Origin: Moringa oleifera | Taxonomy: Eukaryota > Streptophyta > Magnoliopsida > Brassicales > Moringaceae | Length of the DNA stretch: 64,000 nucleotides | Direction: 5' to 3' | Assembly (NCBI GenBank): GCA_021397835.1 | Contig: JAJFZO010000747.1 | Coordinates: forward strand, 5,520,501 to 5,584,500 | Shown: in pieces, positions 46,684-62,669 of the stretch | Position numbering within the stretch: the stretch's first letter is position 1 | Layout: each line of letters opens with the position of its first letter | Translations under genes and position numbers: made by a program | The notes under the pieces: generated by a model | What the model saw: the letters and a program-made list of their open reading frames with translations, nothing else | What the model was told of the DNA's origin: nothing | The model's database searches: none

Positions 46684-48058
46684 CACCAGTATAAAGTTTG
46701 TGGCACTTTACTTATTTGAGAGAGCATTTTGGATTTAAGGAGAAGAAGATGCCTCTAATCTCATGCGTTGCCTTCCTAGAAGGTTCCTATGATGTGATGA
46801 GATCCAAAATTGCGCCATTCTTCTTCAGATAACTGCAACACTATCAAAACCATTTTGGGAAAAAAGGGCCGGTGACTCGAATGTAGGAGAAATGAATGGA
46901 AATGGTAAATCCCATTGCAAGCAAGCAACAGGGAACATTTGCTTCCCTTATCTCCATAGATATTGCAACTATTCTTTAGTTTAAAGTAATTCTTTTTTTT
47001 TAAAGGGAAAAGTAATTATTAGATTTTATAAATATTTTCTTTTTTTTTTTCATTTAGAGTAGAAAAATAGGTATTATATTGAAAATACTTTCTACAATTA
47101 TCTGAAAATTTACGAAAAATAGAGATGATTCATTTCATGGATTGAGAATTAGAGAAAATTCTAATGTTTACCAATTTAACAGATTTTAAACCGATTTTTT
47201 TCTCTAACGGAACAAGTTAGAATGTCAAGTAAAAGATTATTTGAAAGATTAATTGCTTAATTTTATCACATTAAATATAATGAAATGAATTACGCTGGTT
47301 TTTTATATTATTAATATATTTTTTAAAAAAGTTAATCAAATTGAGATTTTGTATAATAATTTTGTATTTGATTTTTTTTTTACAGATATATGAAAAGATT
47401 TAAAATACTATTATCTAAACTTTGAGAATTTTTTAATATTAACATATTAAAATATTTTTTATATTTTTAAAACTTTAAAAATTTATAAAAAATAATTCTT
47501 GAGTTCAAAATTATTTAAAATTAAAAATAAATAAAAATAATTGTTAATGTTAAGGTTTAATAATTAAATAAAAATAAAAAAGAAAAAAATAATTTAATTG
47601 ATCAGTCGAAATTTAAATTAAAAAATAAATTTAATTGAACTGTTAAGTTTATTTTACAATATCTATGTATTATGCCAAATCCTTTGTCATTGATTGAACA
47701 ATACATGGATCTTTGATAGTTGTCCAAAAGGGTATGCCATTCACATAACAATCAAAAGTATTGATTTGTTTGGACCATTTAATTAGAATATGTTAATCAC
47801 ATTAAATTTTAATTAGAAAACACCGAATGATCACTTAGTGATTTTTTATTTTTATTTTTATTTTTTGTTCTTCTGGTGATCACTTCTTTGATTTTTTCTG
47901 CCATTTGACCAACACAGATTCTCACAATACATACCCAGTTAAGATATTGCACAGTAGAAGCTGTATATGCTTACATGACTGCACGTTTTGTTATCATGCT
48001 CGCCATTCAACTCGGTACAGATGAAGGTGAAGCCTCTGGGCATTGTACCGGTGAGGCT
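46684..48058. other. AT-rich intergenic region and peroxidase A promoter
   Basis: No gene. 47000-47640 is strongly AT-rich. From about 47940 the sequence is shared with the region upstream of peroxidase B (blocks GATATTGCA, ATGACTGCACG, TTATCATGCTC, GAAGCCTCT), so it is part of the duplicated unit. Confidence 0.6.
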
Positions 48059-48064
48059 TATAAA
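48059..48064 (+). promoter_or_regulatory. TATA box of peroxidase A
   Basis: TATAAA (GGCTTATAAAGAGG), 49 bp before the ATG at 48113; the equivalent position in the second copy is TATATAG at 59552. Confidence 0.75.
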
Positions 48065-48112
48065 GAGGGAAGGAAGATGTATTTTCAGTACTGTCTGAGC
48101 TAAACAGATAAG

Positions 48113-49448
<1,336 letters not shown>

Positions 49449-51366
49449 CTAAGATCAACACTTCACTGGTTGGTTTTGATTTGTTTTCGTGCTTGTTCTT
49501 CTTGTTCTCCGGCTTCTCCGCTCGTGTTCTTCCAAGTTTTGTATTTGATTCAGTTGCCACTAAATTGTATCCATGATTGAAGTTCTTAAGCTATTCAGCT
49601 CCTGATCTGACAAAGATATAGGAATCTAAAATTAAACTGACATACACAAAACTAAAATAAAAACGCAATACCCTTAGCTAACATTGATTAACCAGAGAAA
49701 AACTAAACTTCCAAGATTCATTCAATAAGGTACTTAGGATCGCAAACAATACTAAATTTAAGCACTCACATTTTTTTTTTTATAAAAATTTTCTTGTCAA
49801 GGTTCCTTATTTTCTGAAATTTATGTTAAGTTGTTTTAGTAAACAGAATGCACGATGTCTTATTTTAACTTTTTGGGTTGGATAAGATAGCACAAAATAT
49901 GGAAAATAGATACTATTAGTAAAATTCAGTCATAATTTTTTGCAATTTGAAGTATCAAACATTGTTTTTTTGTATGTTAGTTTGGTATTTCATGAATTTA
50001 GGTACACAAATGAGTTGAAGCTTCTTAGGCTTGCTCCTTCCTCCCTTGATCATTAAAAACAAAGTATGAGAGAAAAGGCTTCCAAGAATAATTACATATA
50101 AATTTGTCTTAGACTTACCATTATGGCTAGTAGTTTCTTTTTACTTTTAACTTATATTAATTATAAGTTAAGATTTATTAATTTTGATAGAATACTATAA
50201 AATTAGATTTTTTTTTGGTAACGATTGTATAAAACCCTGATGCTTATCTTATATTATCAATCAAATTCTCATTTAAAAAAATGACAAATCAAATATTAAT
50301 ATATTAATTTGATTCAAATTATACCTTAACTCAAATAATTATGAAAAATTAAGAGTATTTTTGTTATTAAAATACCTAAAAAATGACTCAATAAATTATT
50401 AACTCCATTTTGGGTCAATTCCTTAAATTTGAATAATTTTTCATTCAAGATTTGTTTTTTGTGAATTTTCAAATTTTTGATAGTGTAAATTTAAAAACTA
50501 TTATTTTTAATAAAAATATGATTTTTTTAACAATAGTTTGAATATTTCTTTATATTTGTAAAAAAATTTATTGTATAAGATTCTTAATTTGAATATTTTT
50601 AATTATTAAATTTTGGTTTTTTTGATAGGACTCAATTTGATCAAAATTGGTAAATTAGGTTTAGATTGATAACCTTTTGAATATCAAGATTTGCTTGGTA
50701 AAGTGAGAAAAATATCAATGTTTTATATAATCTTTATCCAATATTTTTTTATATTTTTAATGATCAAACCAAGTAAGAAACTAAATAAATGAAACAACGT
50801 GCATCTATTTACTACATAATCTTAATATAAAAGTTAAAAAGCAATTAATGTTTGCATAAAAGAAAGGAGAAGAACAGGTTTTACTTAGTTAATTTATGGT
50901 GACTAATAAATCTAAGTCAAGTCACAAATAAGAGACATAGCGATTGCCTTCATTATGAAGCTTTTGATAACTAGGAGGCACACTATAGGTTTAAATGCCG
51001 TTTACCTAATTCAAAATATAAATTGCAGTCATATGGTTTCAATCATAATTTTATTATAAGTTTAGGCTTGCTTAGATAGAGAAACTAGGTTTACAAGTTT
51101 AAGTGTGTAGACAATAGAGAGAAAAACCCACCTTTTAATCTTGCTTCCATGCTTTTATTGTCATTTAGGAGTCAAGATAAAAAAATCTAAGTGAATTTTG
51201 AAGGACACCTTATCATTTTGCACCTTATGTATAGATCACATGAATTATCTTTAATAATGCCAATTAACTGAAGAAAAAATAAACTTTCAAGTGAAACCAT
51301 TTCTTCAATGAATGAATATGAGGAATATGGATAAAAATCTAAGAGCATATAAACATATACAACTCA

Positions 51367-51436
51367 GCCTGTTCTTAAGTCAAGCAAAAAATGTGAACCA
51401 AGCCTGTTCTTAAGTCAAGCAAAAAATGTGAACCAA
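51367..51436. repeat. 35-bp tandem duplication
   Basis: Two perfect copies of a 35-bp unit, 51367-51401 and 51402-51436, starting GCCTGTTCTTAAGTCAAGCA. Perfect identity suggests a recent event or an assembly artefact. Confidence 0.95.
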
Positions 51437-51589
51437 TCCATGATAGGAAACAAAAAAAAATGTTATATATCATTCATAACAACATTTTTATGCTTTTTTT
51501 TCTCTTCTCTCTTTGATTCAACAAGATTTCAACCACGAAGTTCCACAACAAAGCATAGGAAGTACTTCTTTTACTTATCTATCACAAAC

Positions 51590-53375
51590 AATAAAGAACC
51601 ATACTTTTCACCTAAATAAAATACCAAACAAATTGCAATAGTTATGTAGTGATTTCATTAATGAATTGAGAAAAGATCATAATTGAAGTTGTATTTTGAA
51701 TCAACCATGTTTAAGAATCAAATTACACTTCAAGTCCTAATTGGGAAGGAAGATTTATGTCTACATGGAAATATAGAGGAAAGAGATATAAAAAGAAAAG
51801 TTATATAACTTTATAATGTAAATACTGAGAGTGCCATTAATCAAAATCTTATTTAGCAGTTTCAAAGTAATCACACTTTAATAAAAATTTTAAAACCTTT
51901 ATATAGCCATTGTTGAAAACGTTCTCCTTTTTTTGGAGTTCCCAAAGTCTTAAGACTATCTTCGATTTTTCTTGTTGCTACATACTATGTGAAAAGAAAA
52001 TTATATCTTGTTATTCTCTTGTTTTGCCACTTATAAGATTTCTTATTTTTCACAAATTTAGCAATATTGGTGTAGTAAGAGTGACATAAACCTAAACAAC
52101 TTTAAAGCGATATGAAAGATCATTAGAATATTTTTTACCCGTTCTATGCTTGCAACTTTTGGGATCAAATCTAGCCTTATAGTAATATCATGAGATTCAA
52201 GTTGAAAGTAGGATTCCAAGTTAAACTAGATTTCCCAAACTAATTAGAAAACTTGAAAATTCTTGCAAAATTAATTTTCAATTTCAAAACTATCTCTTTT
52301 CCTTATTTTTATTATATAAATACCATTCACAATCCATACCCATAATCGAACACTCTTCTACTTGTTTTGTTTCTTTTTTCCTCTCATTCAACTAGATTTT
52401 TCACTATGATGTTTTAGAATGAAGCAAAGGAGGTTTCTACCATATTGAGGCTTTATATAGACCTTTACAAAATTAAAAAGGAGCTTATTAAAAGCAACGT
52501 TAGCTTTTTATACAGAGCAGCCTTATTAAGAACATGTGTTATCATACATAAGTGCCAACTACATCTGACAAATTCAAAGTCAAAATGTCTTCGAGGTCAT
52601 GATTTGGGAGCAAGAAATGATGATTAAAGAGAAACTGGTGTTTAAGTTTAGGTCTAACAACTACATCTTCAAGGGTAAGTGGAACAAAGAGTTCTTCAAA
52701 AGAAGGGACTTGAAGGAAGAAGACCAAATTGGACTTTTCTGAAATCAGACTAAAGGTTCACTTTCTCTATTCTTAGGCATGTTTAAGTCTAAGTTCTCAT
52801 GGCTTTTTTTGTTAGACTCTAAGTCAGTAGAGATAATGTACCTCTACTTTTTTTTTAAAGAATTTTTTTTTTCTATTTTGATTCTTTTTCAAGTTAACAT
52901 CATGTGACTGGATTGGACTTTTCTGAGTTCTTGGCTTTTCTTAATAGACTCTAAGTTGTAGAGATTATGTAGGTTTATATTTCTATTTCTATTTAATTTT
53001 TTGGTTTTTCTTTGTATTATTTTGACCTAAGTCAATCAGAGATAATAGATATTGTCATTGTTTCCATTCCAAAGTTTTTGATAATTTGAAGGCACATTTA
53101 TTAAGCCCTTGAAATCAATGTCTTATGTGTAGTGTTTAATGGGTTAATTTTTGTCCTATAATGGGATTTAAAATTTTTACTAATGTATCATAAATAGTAA
53201 AGAATTATACTTTGCACCTAAACAAAATAGAAATGAATAACATGTAGTGATTTTGTAAATGAAATTGAGAGTAAAGATAGTAACTAAAGTTGTTTGAAAT
53301 TAAGTAGTAGTTAAAGTTGTAAGATTTATATCATGTCTCCATGGAAACGTAAAGAGGGGAGAATTGGAAAGAAGA
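51590..53375. repeat. Diverged direct repeat pair
   Basis: 51590-51800 and 53185-53375 share ordered blocks: TAAAGAA.CATACTTT.CACCTAAA, TAGTGATTT, ATTGAGA, AAGTTG, ATTTAT.TC, ATGGAAA and GAGG. Between them 52735-52850 and 52915-52990 also resemble each other (GGACTTTTCTGA, GACTCTAAGT, GTAGAGAT-ATGTA). This suggests an old repeat-rich unit; no coding sense seen. Confidence 0.5.
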
Positions 53376-56300
53376 GACGAAGTTGAATGTTGCTTGGAAT
53401 TTTTACAACTTCTTATTCAATTTTTTCATTGTTAACCGTGCTTAAATCTATAAAGAGAAGTAGCTCAAGCATAAAATTTTAGTTTTTTTTTTCATAAAAA
53501 ATAAAAATTTAAAGTGAAGTATCCTTTAAAGTGCAAGAAAATGTAGAAAAATACTGGTCATGGAGCATAATTCGTAGCTATCATAATTGTGGAATGATTT
53601 TTTTTTTTTTAATAATCTTCATAACATCCAACAATTTCTCTACATAAAAGAAAATGGTGTTGGAGGCTAGTTCGTGCTTTCCCACACTTGGGAGAAGCTA
53701 TGAAACTTTAACTCTTTTTTTTTAAAAATGGTACGAGATTAGTATGAAAGTAGAATCTGTTTTAGTTTTGTGACTATTATCCATTAAAACTAAGTGATAA
53801 TTGTCATGTTTCAATTTTTATATAATACATTAATTTCTTTATGTTGTGAAATAAATATTTCTTTTCCTTTGGTCAAGCAAACAAAGAGAAAAAAGAGCAA
53901 GAAAACTCCTTTTTACTCATTTTCTTAGCATATATCAAGACAATTATTAGCTAATAGCATGGACTTAGGTCAAGCTTCATGGTCATAGTAATTTAAACTT
54001 GTTTAACTTTAACTGATTACTTTCATAATTTTTATGTCATAGAATAAATATATGCACATTCCTTAGTTTAATTATTTTTCTTCAAATTTTTATTTGAATA
54101 GGTAACACAAAAAAGCATTAATAGTTGCAATATAATTAAATATTCAATAGTTAAGAGATTAGGGAGACAATTCTTCCTTGGAAAGGAAAATTAGATGCAC
54201 GTAATCGTATTCCATAAATTGTAAATGGCAAGGGAATAGAAAATTCACTGAGAGATTTTCTAAATATGATATATTAAGATATAAAATTGGATGACATTTT
54301 AGGTTAGTCAAAATTTTTATGATTCGACCAACATGAAGTTTCCATAATTATTCCCAATTAAATGAACCAATTAAAAAGATCTTTGGTCTTATTATAATAT
54401 CATCTCCCAATGTTTTTTTTTGGTTTACTTAAGAGGAAAGAAAAGAAAAAATAAGTAATAATAGTAGTAACTAACAGTACCATTTCTTCATCATGACCTT
54501 CATTACACACAACATTGTCAAAATCCTATAGAGAATTAAAAAGTCTCCAATCCATCATAGCATCAGTTAAAGTTATATTCCATTACCATAAAAGGTTCAA
54601 ACCTCAAAACAAGACACTAAAAAAATCAATGACATAATGGCGATTGCAAATTTAGTTTTTTGTTTTCTCATCTTCTTTTATTTGTATGGTTAAATGGTGG
54701 CTTTGTTTAAATTGCTTCCTTTATTTCCTTGTCTAATTGCCATCTTCTTCTTCTTCTTCTTCTTTTTTTTTTACTAATGGCTATTTCCTTCTTTTAGTGG
54801 GATCAATGTTGCTTAGTTAGGTGTTTCTCTTCCATTAGGATATTTGATATGCTATTTTGGTCATTGGAGCATGTGAAAACACTTCCCAAAACTAACTCTA
54901 CAGCTATCTAGTCCATAGGAACTTTAGCTTTTATAGTTTAGTTTCGATTTTGGGCTTGTTTTATGGTTTTTAGGCTGAGTTACTTAAGTCAACTTTTTTT
55001 TTAGTCGGGTTTAAAACAATTTCATATTCATTATCCAACACATAGTTATAAGCTTTAAGTAATATTGAATATTCTTTTTTATAAATATAAGAGACTCATT
55101 CATAGTACAACAATAAAAACCCAAACCACATAGTTTTGAGTACCATTAGTGTGTGATACCTAACCCAACCATAAGCAAATGATATTTCATTTTTCGCTAT
55201 ATTTTTCTAAGCCAATATCCCTTTTAACAAGTAGATAAGGATTCAATGTGATTACAATACTGACCTTGAAGTTGTGTCAAACAATATCTCCAAGTTCATA
55301 GTAAAATTGACTAGCATTGTGTACCCACCAAAAAAATAATTAATACAAGAGACACTTTTTGTCACACTTCATTGTGGACATCATATCTAGAGACAAAATC
55401 TTATCATTCCATCAATCAGAAAATTTTAAGCATGCAGAGAGAAAGTTGATCTTCTTATGAGATGTTATTAACTTGAGTATTATAATGGAAGCTTAATACA
55501 AATTTGTTATGAAAAATTATTATACATAATACAAATCTTTAAACCATCTTTAAAGACTCTTATGCTAAATCATACAAAGATTGATATGAGATATTATTAA
55601 TTTGATTGCACACCTAATAACCATTAACTGAGATTACACTTTATGAACATTAATGTTGTTAGATTTAATGTATTACAACATTGTGCATGTTACTTAGTTT
55701 TTGAACCAAGCTACAAAGTTTGATTCTATATATTTGCAAACATTAATAGAACTGGTTATATCTCAATGTCGTAATCATCAGCATATGTGTCAAAAGCTAA
55801 GAGATACTTGGTAATATGATTCTCTCATAGAATATGACTTCAGAAGTGGTTCAACTTCTTGGCAATTCAAAAGAACATATATGGATGTTGTGGCCATTTC
55901 CTTCTCATTGGGACAAGTTTTACATCCATTTCATATCAATTAGGATAGTTAAAAATATACAATGAAGGATGCATAAAGGACTCTGCTTTATATTATCATT
56001 ACAGGGCACTTTTTCACCTCTAGATTTAATGTATGTCTCAGAATAATAAGAAGAAAATATGGAAGTTTCCTCGAGTATATTAACTTTATAGATAGCCTCC
56101 ACGTAAGATTTATTTTTCATTTTTTTTGAAAGATTGTGTAAAATCTATGAAAGAATTTTTTTTTTTCATGCATTAGGATAAAAAATAAAGCATTAACCTA
56201 AATAAAACTTGAAATGTATGATTTATACCTTTTAGATTTATACATCCATCAATATTGTACAAGTCCACAAACTTCGGCTTCATACATTAAGTGTATGATT

Positions 56301-57194
56301 AAATGTTCCATCGTTAAAGAAACTAGGAGAGAACATCTTTTCTAATTTTCATAGGATAATAAGAATCACCATGACATATAGTTTATTTTCTTCCAAAGTT
56401 GAAGAACATTAGTCTTGAAAGAAGTAACTTAATTCGATTATGGATTTCCATATAGGGGTAGGTAAACTGCTAAATACAACTAAAACCAATCTCTTCATGA
56501 AGACATGATTATGATTTTTAATATGTTACAAAATGCAACTTATTACATTAACGCATCTACCTAAATTGGATACATATCTATCTGGAAGCTTTATGTCTTG
56601 TATCCATTCATATATTACTTTCTTTTGATCTGTATTTAATATATATTGCATATTTGATTTGATGAAATTTTCATTGTCCCTGTTTTCCAATTCTAAGGCA
56701 TTTCGTATAGCACAAATCGAGATCTAACCTTACCATTAATTACATTATCTTTGGTTTGACTTTAATATCAATTATGGTATTGAAAATATTTTATAACACA
56801 TAGCTCTCCATATTCATGGCATTTATGTTATGTGGCTTTAATAAATCACATTAGTATGACAAGTCTCATAGAGGTGTTGTATTTAGTCCAATTATGGTTC
56901 TATCAATGTGCTAATTTTATGCTTTTTAATTGAACTCATATTATAATCATGGTGTTAGATAACATAGTTACTTGACCTTTTTAAAGTAGAGAAACAATAG
57001 TCTTCACTTTCTTCATGCATCTTCAGTTTCACATGTGCAAAGCTGTTAATATTAATTGGACTAGTAAATAAAAGTCTCACATTAAGAATTCAACATGTAA
57101 AATCTTAAATAAATATATATTTTTTGTAAGTCTCATTTTATATTGTGAGCATGATGCAAGTTTTTTGGTGTAATTAACCATAAATTATATATTT

Positions 57195-57325
57195 TTTGAA
57201 TATTCAATTATCAAAGAATTCAACAAATTGAGAACTTTCAAAAAATTTAAAGAATTCAGAGAATTCAACATATTTAGAGCTTTTAGAAAATTCAAGGGAT
57301 TTAGAGAATTTAAATATTAAAGCAT
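57195..57325. repeat. Degenerate short-period repeat
   Basis: Repeated AGAATTCA / AGAATTTA motifs every 10-20 bp, with occasional TTTAGA. The array is imperfect and short. Confidence 0.5.
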
Positions 57326-57966
57326 CAAAACAAGAAGCACTAGAGCCCTAGTCTCATTCCTTAAAAGAAATCAAAGAATAAAAAATTGAAACCTCTTTGA
57401 TTTATCAACAAACTACATCATAACTGTGTGATTTTTAATAATCAAGCATCAACTCACGAAAACCACTTTATCAACACCTATATGATAATCGTCCTACTCT
57501 GCAAGAAAAGTAAAACAAGAAGAGTACTTAGAGATTAGATCCATTACATTTTATAATTTCAATAATCAATTCTTAAGACATGAAATGTATATACAACACA
57601 ATTTTAACTTATTTTGAACTAACCTTTTAAGTTGAATTCTATTTGTCATCAATGTGCTAATTTTGTCTTTCTTTTCAAGAGAACTCATGTCATATTCATC
57701 CTAAACTAACCGTTTAGGTTCAAATTCTATTCTTCATATTAATTTTGTCTTTTTTGATTTTAGTTTGTGCCGAACTATATAGTCATTTTGTATTTATCAT
57801 GTTTGGTAATTATCTACCTTAATCTCTTTAAGGTTGATAAAGAGTGATCTTCATTTTCTATTACTTTATTCATCACTTTTATATATCTAGTCACCCTTAA
57901 GTGATTTCATAACTTTAGGCTAAGCCATACTTTCCTAAAGATAGAGAAAGCTCATGGGGATATGCT

Positions 57967-58643
57967 TAAAGGTGGTCGTGGTTTGGTTTCGGTTTAGTTT
58001 TAGTTCCAAATCATCGGTTCAATATTCATGATCAAAATGAATCAAAACTTGAACCATTAAACTTCGGTTTTGATTAAGATTTAGTTCAAATTTCGGTTCA
58101 AGTTTTAATTCGCTCCGCTAGCTTTCATCTCTCAGTGTCAGTGTCGGCCCAGTAGGGTGCTTTCGTCGTTGGTGTTCTTTTCGATCTCTACGCATTTCAC
58201 CACTCCACCAAAAATTCTCTCTACTCCTAAACGGTTCAGGTTTAGGTTAAGTTCACAGTTAGTTAAGAGTCAATTCAGAGATTGTCGCCTTTTAACAAGA
58301 ATATTTTATATTTTAATAAAAAATTTTAATAATAAAAATTAAATGAACATATTTTTTTATATATTTAAATTAAATTATTTTATAAATTAATTTTTAATAA
58401 AATTTTTAAATTAAATTATTTATATATTTTAATTAATTTAATTAAAAATCAAATCAGAATTATTTATTTTGAATCGACAGTTTTGATTTTATTTAAAATT
58501 TACATAAATCATAACCGAACTATGTTTAAAGTAATTTTGGTTACGGTACAAAATTGAAACAGTTATAAACGGTTTCGGTTTGGTTTAAATTTTAAAGATT
58601 ATGGTTTAATTCATCAATTTAAATCAAACCATAATTACCTCTA
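57967..58643. mobile_element. hAT-like non-autonomous element (677 bp)
   Basis: Terminal inverted repeats: left TAAAGGTGGTCGTGGTTTGG, right (reverse complement) TAGAGGTAATTATGGTTTGA, 14 of 20 matching with identical TGGTTTG cores. Flanking 8-mers GATATGCT (57959-57966) and AATATGCT (58644-58651) match at 7 of 8, the hAT target size. The ends are rich in GGTTTCGGTTTAG-type motifs and their complements. A more GC-rich core lies at about 58115-58260. A frame at 58157-58342 has no recognisable domain. Confidence 0.7.
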
Positions 58644-59551
58644 AATATGCTTTTCTTATCTCTCAAAATGGATCTTTAAATGTAGTTCAACTCACATCAT
58701 AATATCCATCTCATACAAACACCGACCTCATGATATGCTTCCAGGACATTAGAATAAGAGATACCTTGTGGAAATAATTAAAAAGCCTGCCCCATCAATA
58801 TTGCACATAGAATATCAATTAATTGCATGATTTAGTGAACTTAATTTCAGCTGCAAGCATTTCCAATTTGTGCATTAGTATGTTATTTATGGTGTAGAAT
58901 CCAATATAGATTAGTTTTGTAGCTATTTAAAATAATGTATACTCATTTGAATCTAAAATCAATTCATGGAACAATAAAAAATTATTAATTCAACTATACT
59001 TATAGCAAATTGAATTATGCAATAATCGTTCATAATTATTACAAGTCATGATATTTAACTCAAAAGATGGGATTTTTGTTTTCCATTTCTTAAAGTCTTG
59101 GATCTTCCAAACACAAAATTTAATATGAAATTATTTTAAAGTTAAAACTTTTGTATTAGTAACATTCTATATTATTTAAGTATGAAATTGATAGCTATAT
59201 ATGACTTCTCAGCACATACATGATTCATAAAAAGAGAGCAAAAAAAAAAAAAAAAAGTTTTTTTTGAGCTTTTTGTACAGCTTGCAAACATTCCAGATTC
59301 AATAAATTTTTGGCATATCAAAGAAGAGCAATGATTCAATGAATAGAAGCATTTAGGGCATTCTTTTTGGATTCCAAGACTCCAAATTACCCATGTTTTG
59401 ACTTCAAGGAATTCTAGCAATATGGCTATTTAAGATATTGCAAAGTAAGAACTTGTATCAACCTAGATGACTGCACGCTCTCTTTATCATGCTCACCATT
59501 CTATTTGTTATAGCAGGTGATGAAGCCTCTATGCCTTGTACTGCTAGAGTT

Positions 59552-59557
59552 TATATA
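59552..59557 (+). promoter_or_regulatory. TATA box of peroxidase B
   Basis: TATATA, 67 bp before the ATG at 59624, aligned with the TATAAA of copy A. Confidence 0.7.
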
Positions 59558-59623
59558 GAGGAAGTCAAGATGCGGTTTTCTCCACGTATGTTCAGTGTTT
59601 CTGAGCTAAGCAGATAAGGGAAG

Positions 59624-60983
<1,360 letters not shown>

Positions 60984-62039
60984 GAAAATTCATTTCTTTA
61001 GCCAAAACATTACCATGTTTTGGTTGTTTTGAGATCTCTTTCTAGTTTTTCTTATCCTCTGGCTTCCTTTCGTGTTCTTCCAACTTTTATATTTGATCCA
61101 AATATCACTGAGTTGCACTGAATGATCATCGAAACCTTTGATTTGACTAAGGACAATATGTAATAATTACTATATTTCAGTTTCATATCTCCCTGGGACA
61201 ACAGATCAATTTATTGAACAATAAATTGATTTCTTCCTAACATCTCTGCTTGAAAAAACCAACCTTTAGACTCCCATAAAAGTCTCTTGACAGATGAAAC
61301 CAATTGGCCAGCAGCTAAATACCCTTTGCTTAGATTGCATAGATCTTGTCAAGTTTACTACTAGAATAAATTGACCTTACATTTTAATACTTCATAACCT
61401 GCAATTTAACATCTTTTCTCGAACCTTGAAAGAAAGAACATGCAGCAAAAGGAAATTTAAAGAGATTTTCAAAAACTTAGATACCCTTATTAAGGGCTAG
61501 TGACTTTGCTGGTGGACTCATATCCTTGCTGCAGAGAAGGTACATTATTAATTTACTTTCTGCAAATTATGTGCTTTAACAATTATACTTTCTGGTTGGC
61601 ATTACTGTTAATGAAGACACTCACGTGAAAATAAAAAAGATCAAGTAAACTGAGCAGATTGAGGCAGAGAAGTCATGAAAGGCTTAACCTCACATTACTC
61701 GCCAATGGGTTTAATATTGTGTCAACTTCTATGGGGAATGCTAGGAAATTAGAAGCAAGGAGCCAATTAAGTTTCTCCGGCTGACAGGGGAGAAGCAAAT
61801 ATTTGCCGCTTTGATTCGTTCAGGCCTTCACCTAGCCAGCAACACTGTGACAAAAAAGACATTGTAATTGTCATTGCCAGTTGTCAACCATATCAAAATC
61901 ATAGGCCTGCAGGGGGTACAAAAGTGAAACCTCATTGCCTTTGTATAAATAGCATCCACTTCTGGAAACACAACCATCTCATTCTAGCATCCAACAACCT
62001 GAAAAATCAGCATCAGGAGGATACATTTACTTCACTATC
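60984..62039 (+). other. Peroxidase B 3' flank and germin-like promoter region
   Basis: Up to about 61130 this is the peroxidase 3' UTR/flank, related to that of A. From there to 61940 I see no gene. It then leads into the TATA box at 61944. Confidence 0.6.
61944..61950 (+). promoter_or_regulatory. TATA box of the germin-like gene
   Basis: TATAAAT in GTATAAATAGCATC, 96 bp before the ATG at 62040. Confidence 0.8.
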
Positions 62040-62669
62040 ATGGCTTTGAGGTCTTCCAGTCTGAAGGTGTTCTTACTGCTACTTTCTTCGATTGCCATAA
62101 CCCAAATGGCGTTGGCTGGAGACCCTGATATTTTGTCAGACTTTCTAGTCCTTGCAAATCTAACATATGTAGATGCAAACTTCTTCACATTCACTGGCAT
62201 GCGTGCCCTTGCATCTGGAGAAGAACCAACAAACTTCAGAGTCCTGAAGGCAAGCCTGGCTGAATTCCCAGCTGTGAATGGGCAAAGTGTTTCCATGGCA
62301 GTCCTCCAATTCCCTGCAGACACTGTCAACCCACCTCACACCCATCCTCGCTCCGCCGAGCTCCTCTTCCTGGTCGATGGTGCCTTGGAAGTTGGCTTCG
62401 TTGACACAACCAACAAGCTTTTCACTCAGACACTACAAGCTGGAGACATGTTTGTGTTCCCTAAAGGACTAATGCATTATCAGTACAATGCTGATGGGCA
62501 GAACTCGGCTTTAGCAATCTCTGCTTTTGGCAGTGCAAATGCAGGCACTGTTTCAGTCCCTAACACCCTCTTCACTACAGACATTGATGACAACATCTTG
62601 GCTAAGTCACTCAAAACTGATGTTTCCACCATCCAGGCCCTGAAAGCCGGTCTTGCACCCAAGCCCTGA
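62040..62669 (+). CDS. Germin-like protein (cupin), GLP 9-3-like
   Basis: Single exon, 209 residues. Signal peptide about 1-26 (cleavage after QMALA), mature start GDPDILSDF. Cupin box 1 has H100, H102 and E107 (PPHTHPRSAELLFLVDG) and box 2 has H146 (GDMFVFPKGLMHYQYN), the manganese ligands of germins. One N-glycosylation site is N40 (NLT). Germin-like proteins are apoplastic cupins, some with superoxide dismutase or oxalate-oxidase activity; activity here is not inferable. Unlike classical germins the protein has no cysteine at all, so the usual N-terminal disulfide is missing. The C-terminus ends LKAGLAPKP as in the 9-3-like group. Confidence 0.96.
   Translation: MALRSSSLKVFLLLLSSIAITQMALAGDPDILSDFLVLANLTYVDANFFTFTGMRALASGEEPTNFRVLKASLAEFPAVNGQSVSMAVLQFPADTVNPPHTHPRSAELLFLVDGALEVGFVDTTNKLFTQTLQAGDMFVFPKGLMHYQYNADGQNSALAISAFGSANAGTVSVPNTLFTTDIDDNILAKSLKTDVSTIQALKAGLAPKP

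Larger units (their letters stand above)
49449..59430. other. 10 kb gene-free spacer between the peroxidases
   Basis: The first 130 bp match the 3' flank of peroxidase B (the duplicated unit ends near 49580). The rest is AT-rich and holds no frame I can support. Inside are a 35-bp tandem duplication (51367-51436), diverged direct repeats (51590-51800 with 53185-53375; 56913-56960 with 57648-57700), a run of degenerate GAATTC-like motifs (57195-57325), an AT foldback-family member (about 50520-50640), a (TTC)n at 54743-54763 and a hAT-like element (57967-58643). Confidence 0.6.

Noticed and set aside
55600..56560. Copia- or virus-like remnant in the peroxidase spacer
   Set aside because: Some short frames looked suggestive but no conserved polymerase or integrase motif could be read, so no assignment is made.
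62027..62345. Minus-strand frames over the germin-like gene
   Set aside because: Same reason: shadows of a well-supported coding exon.
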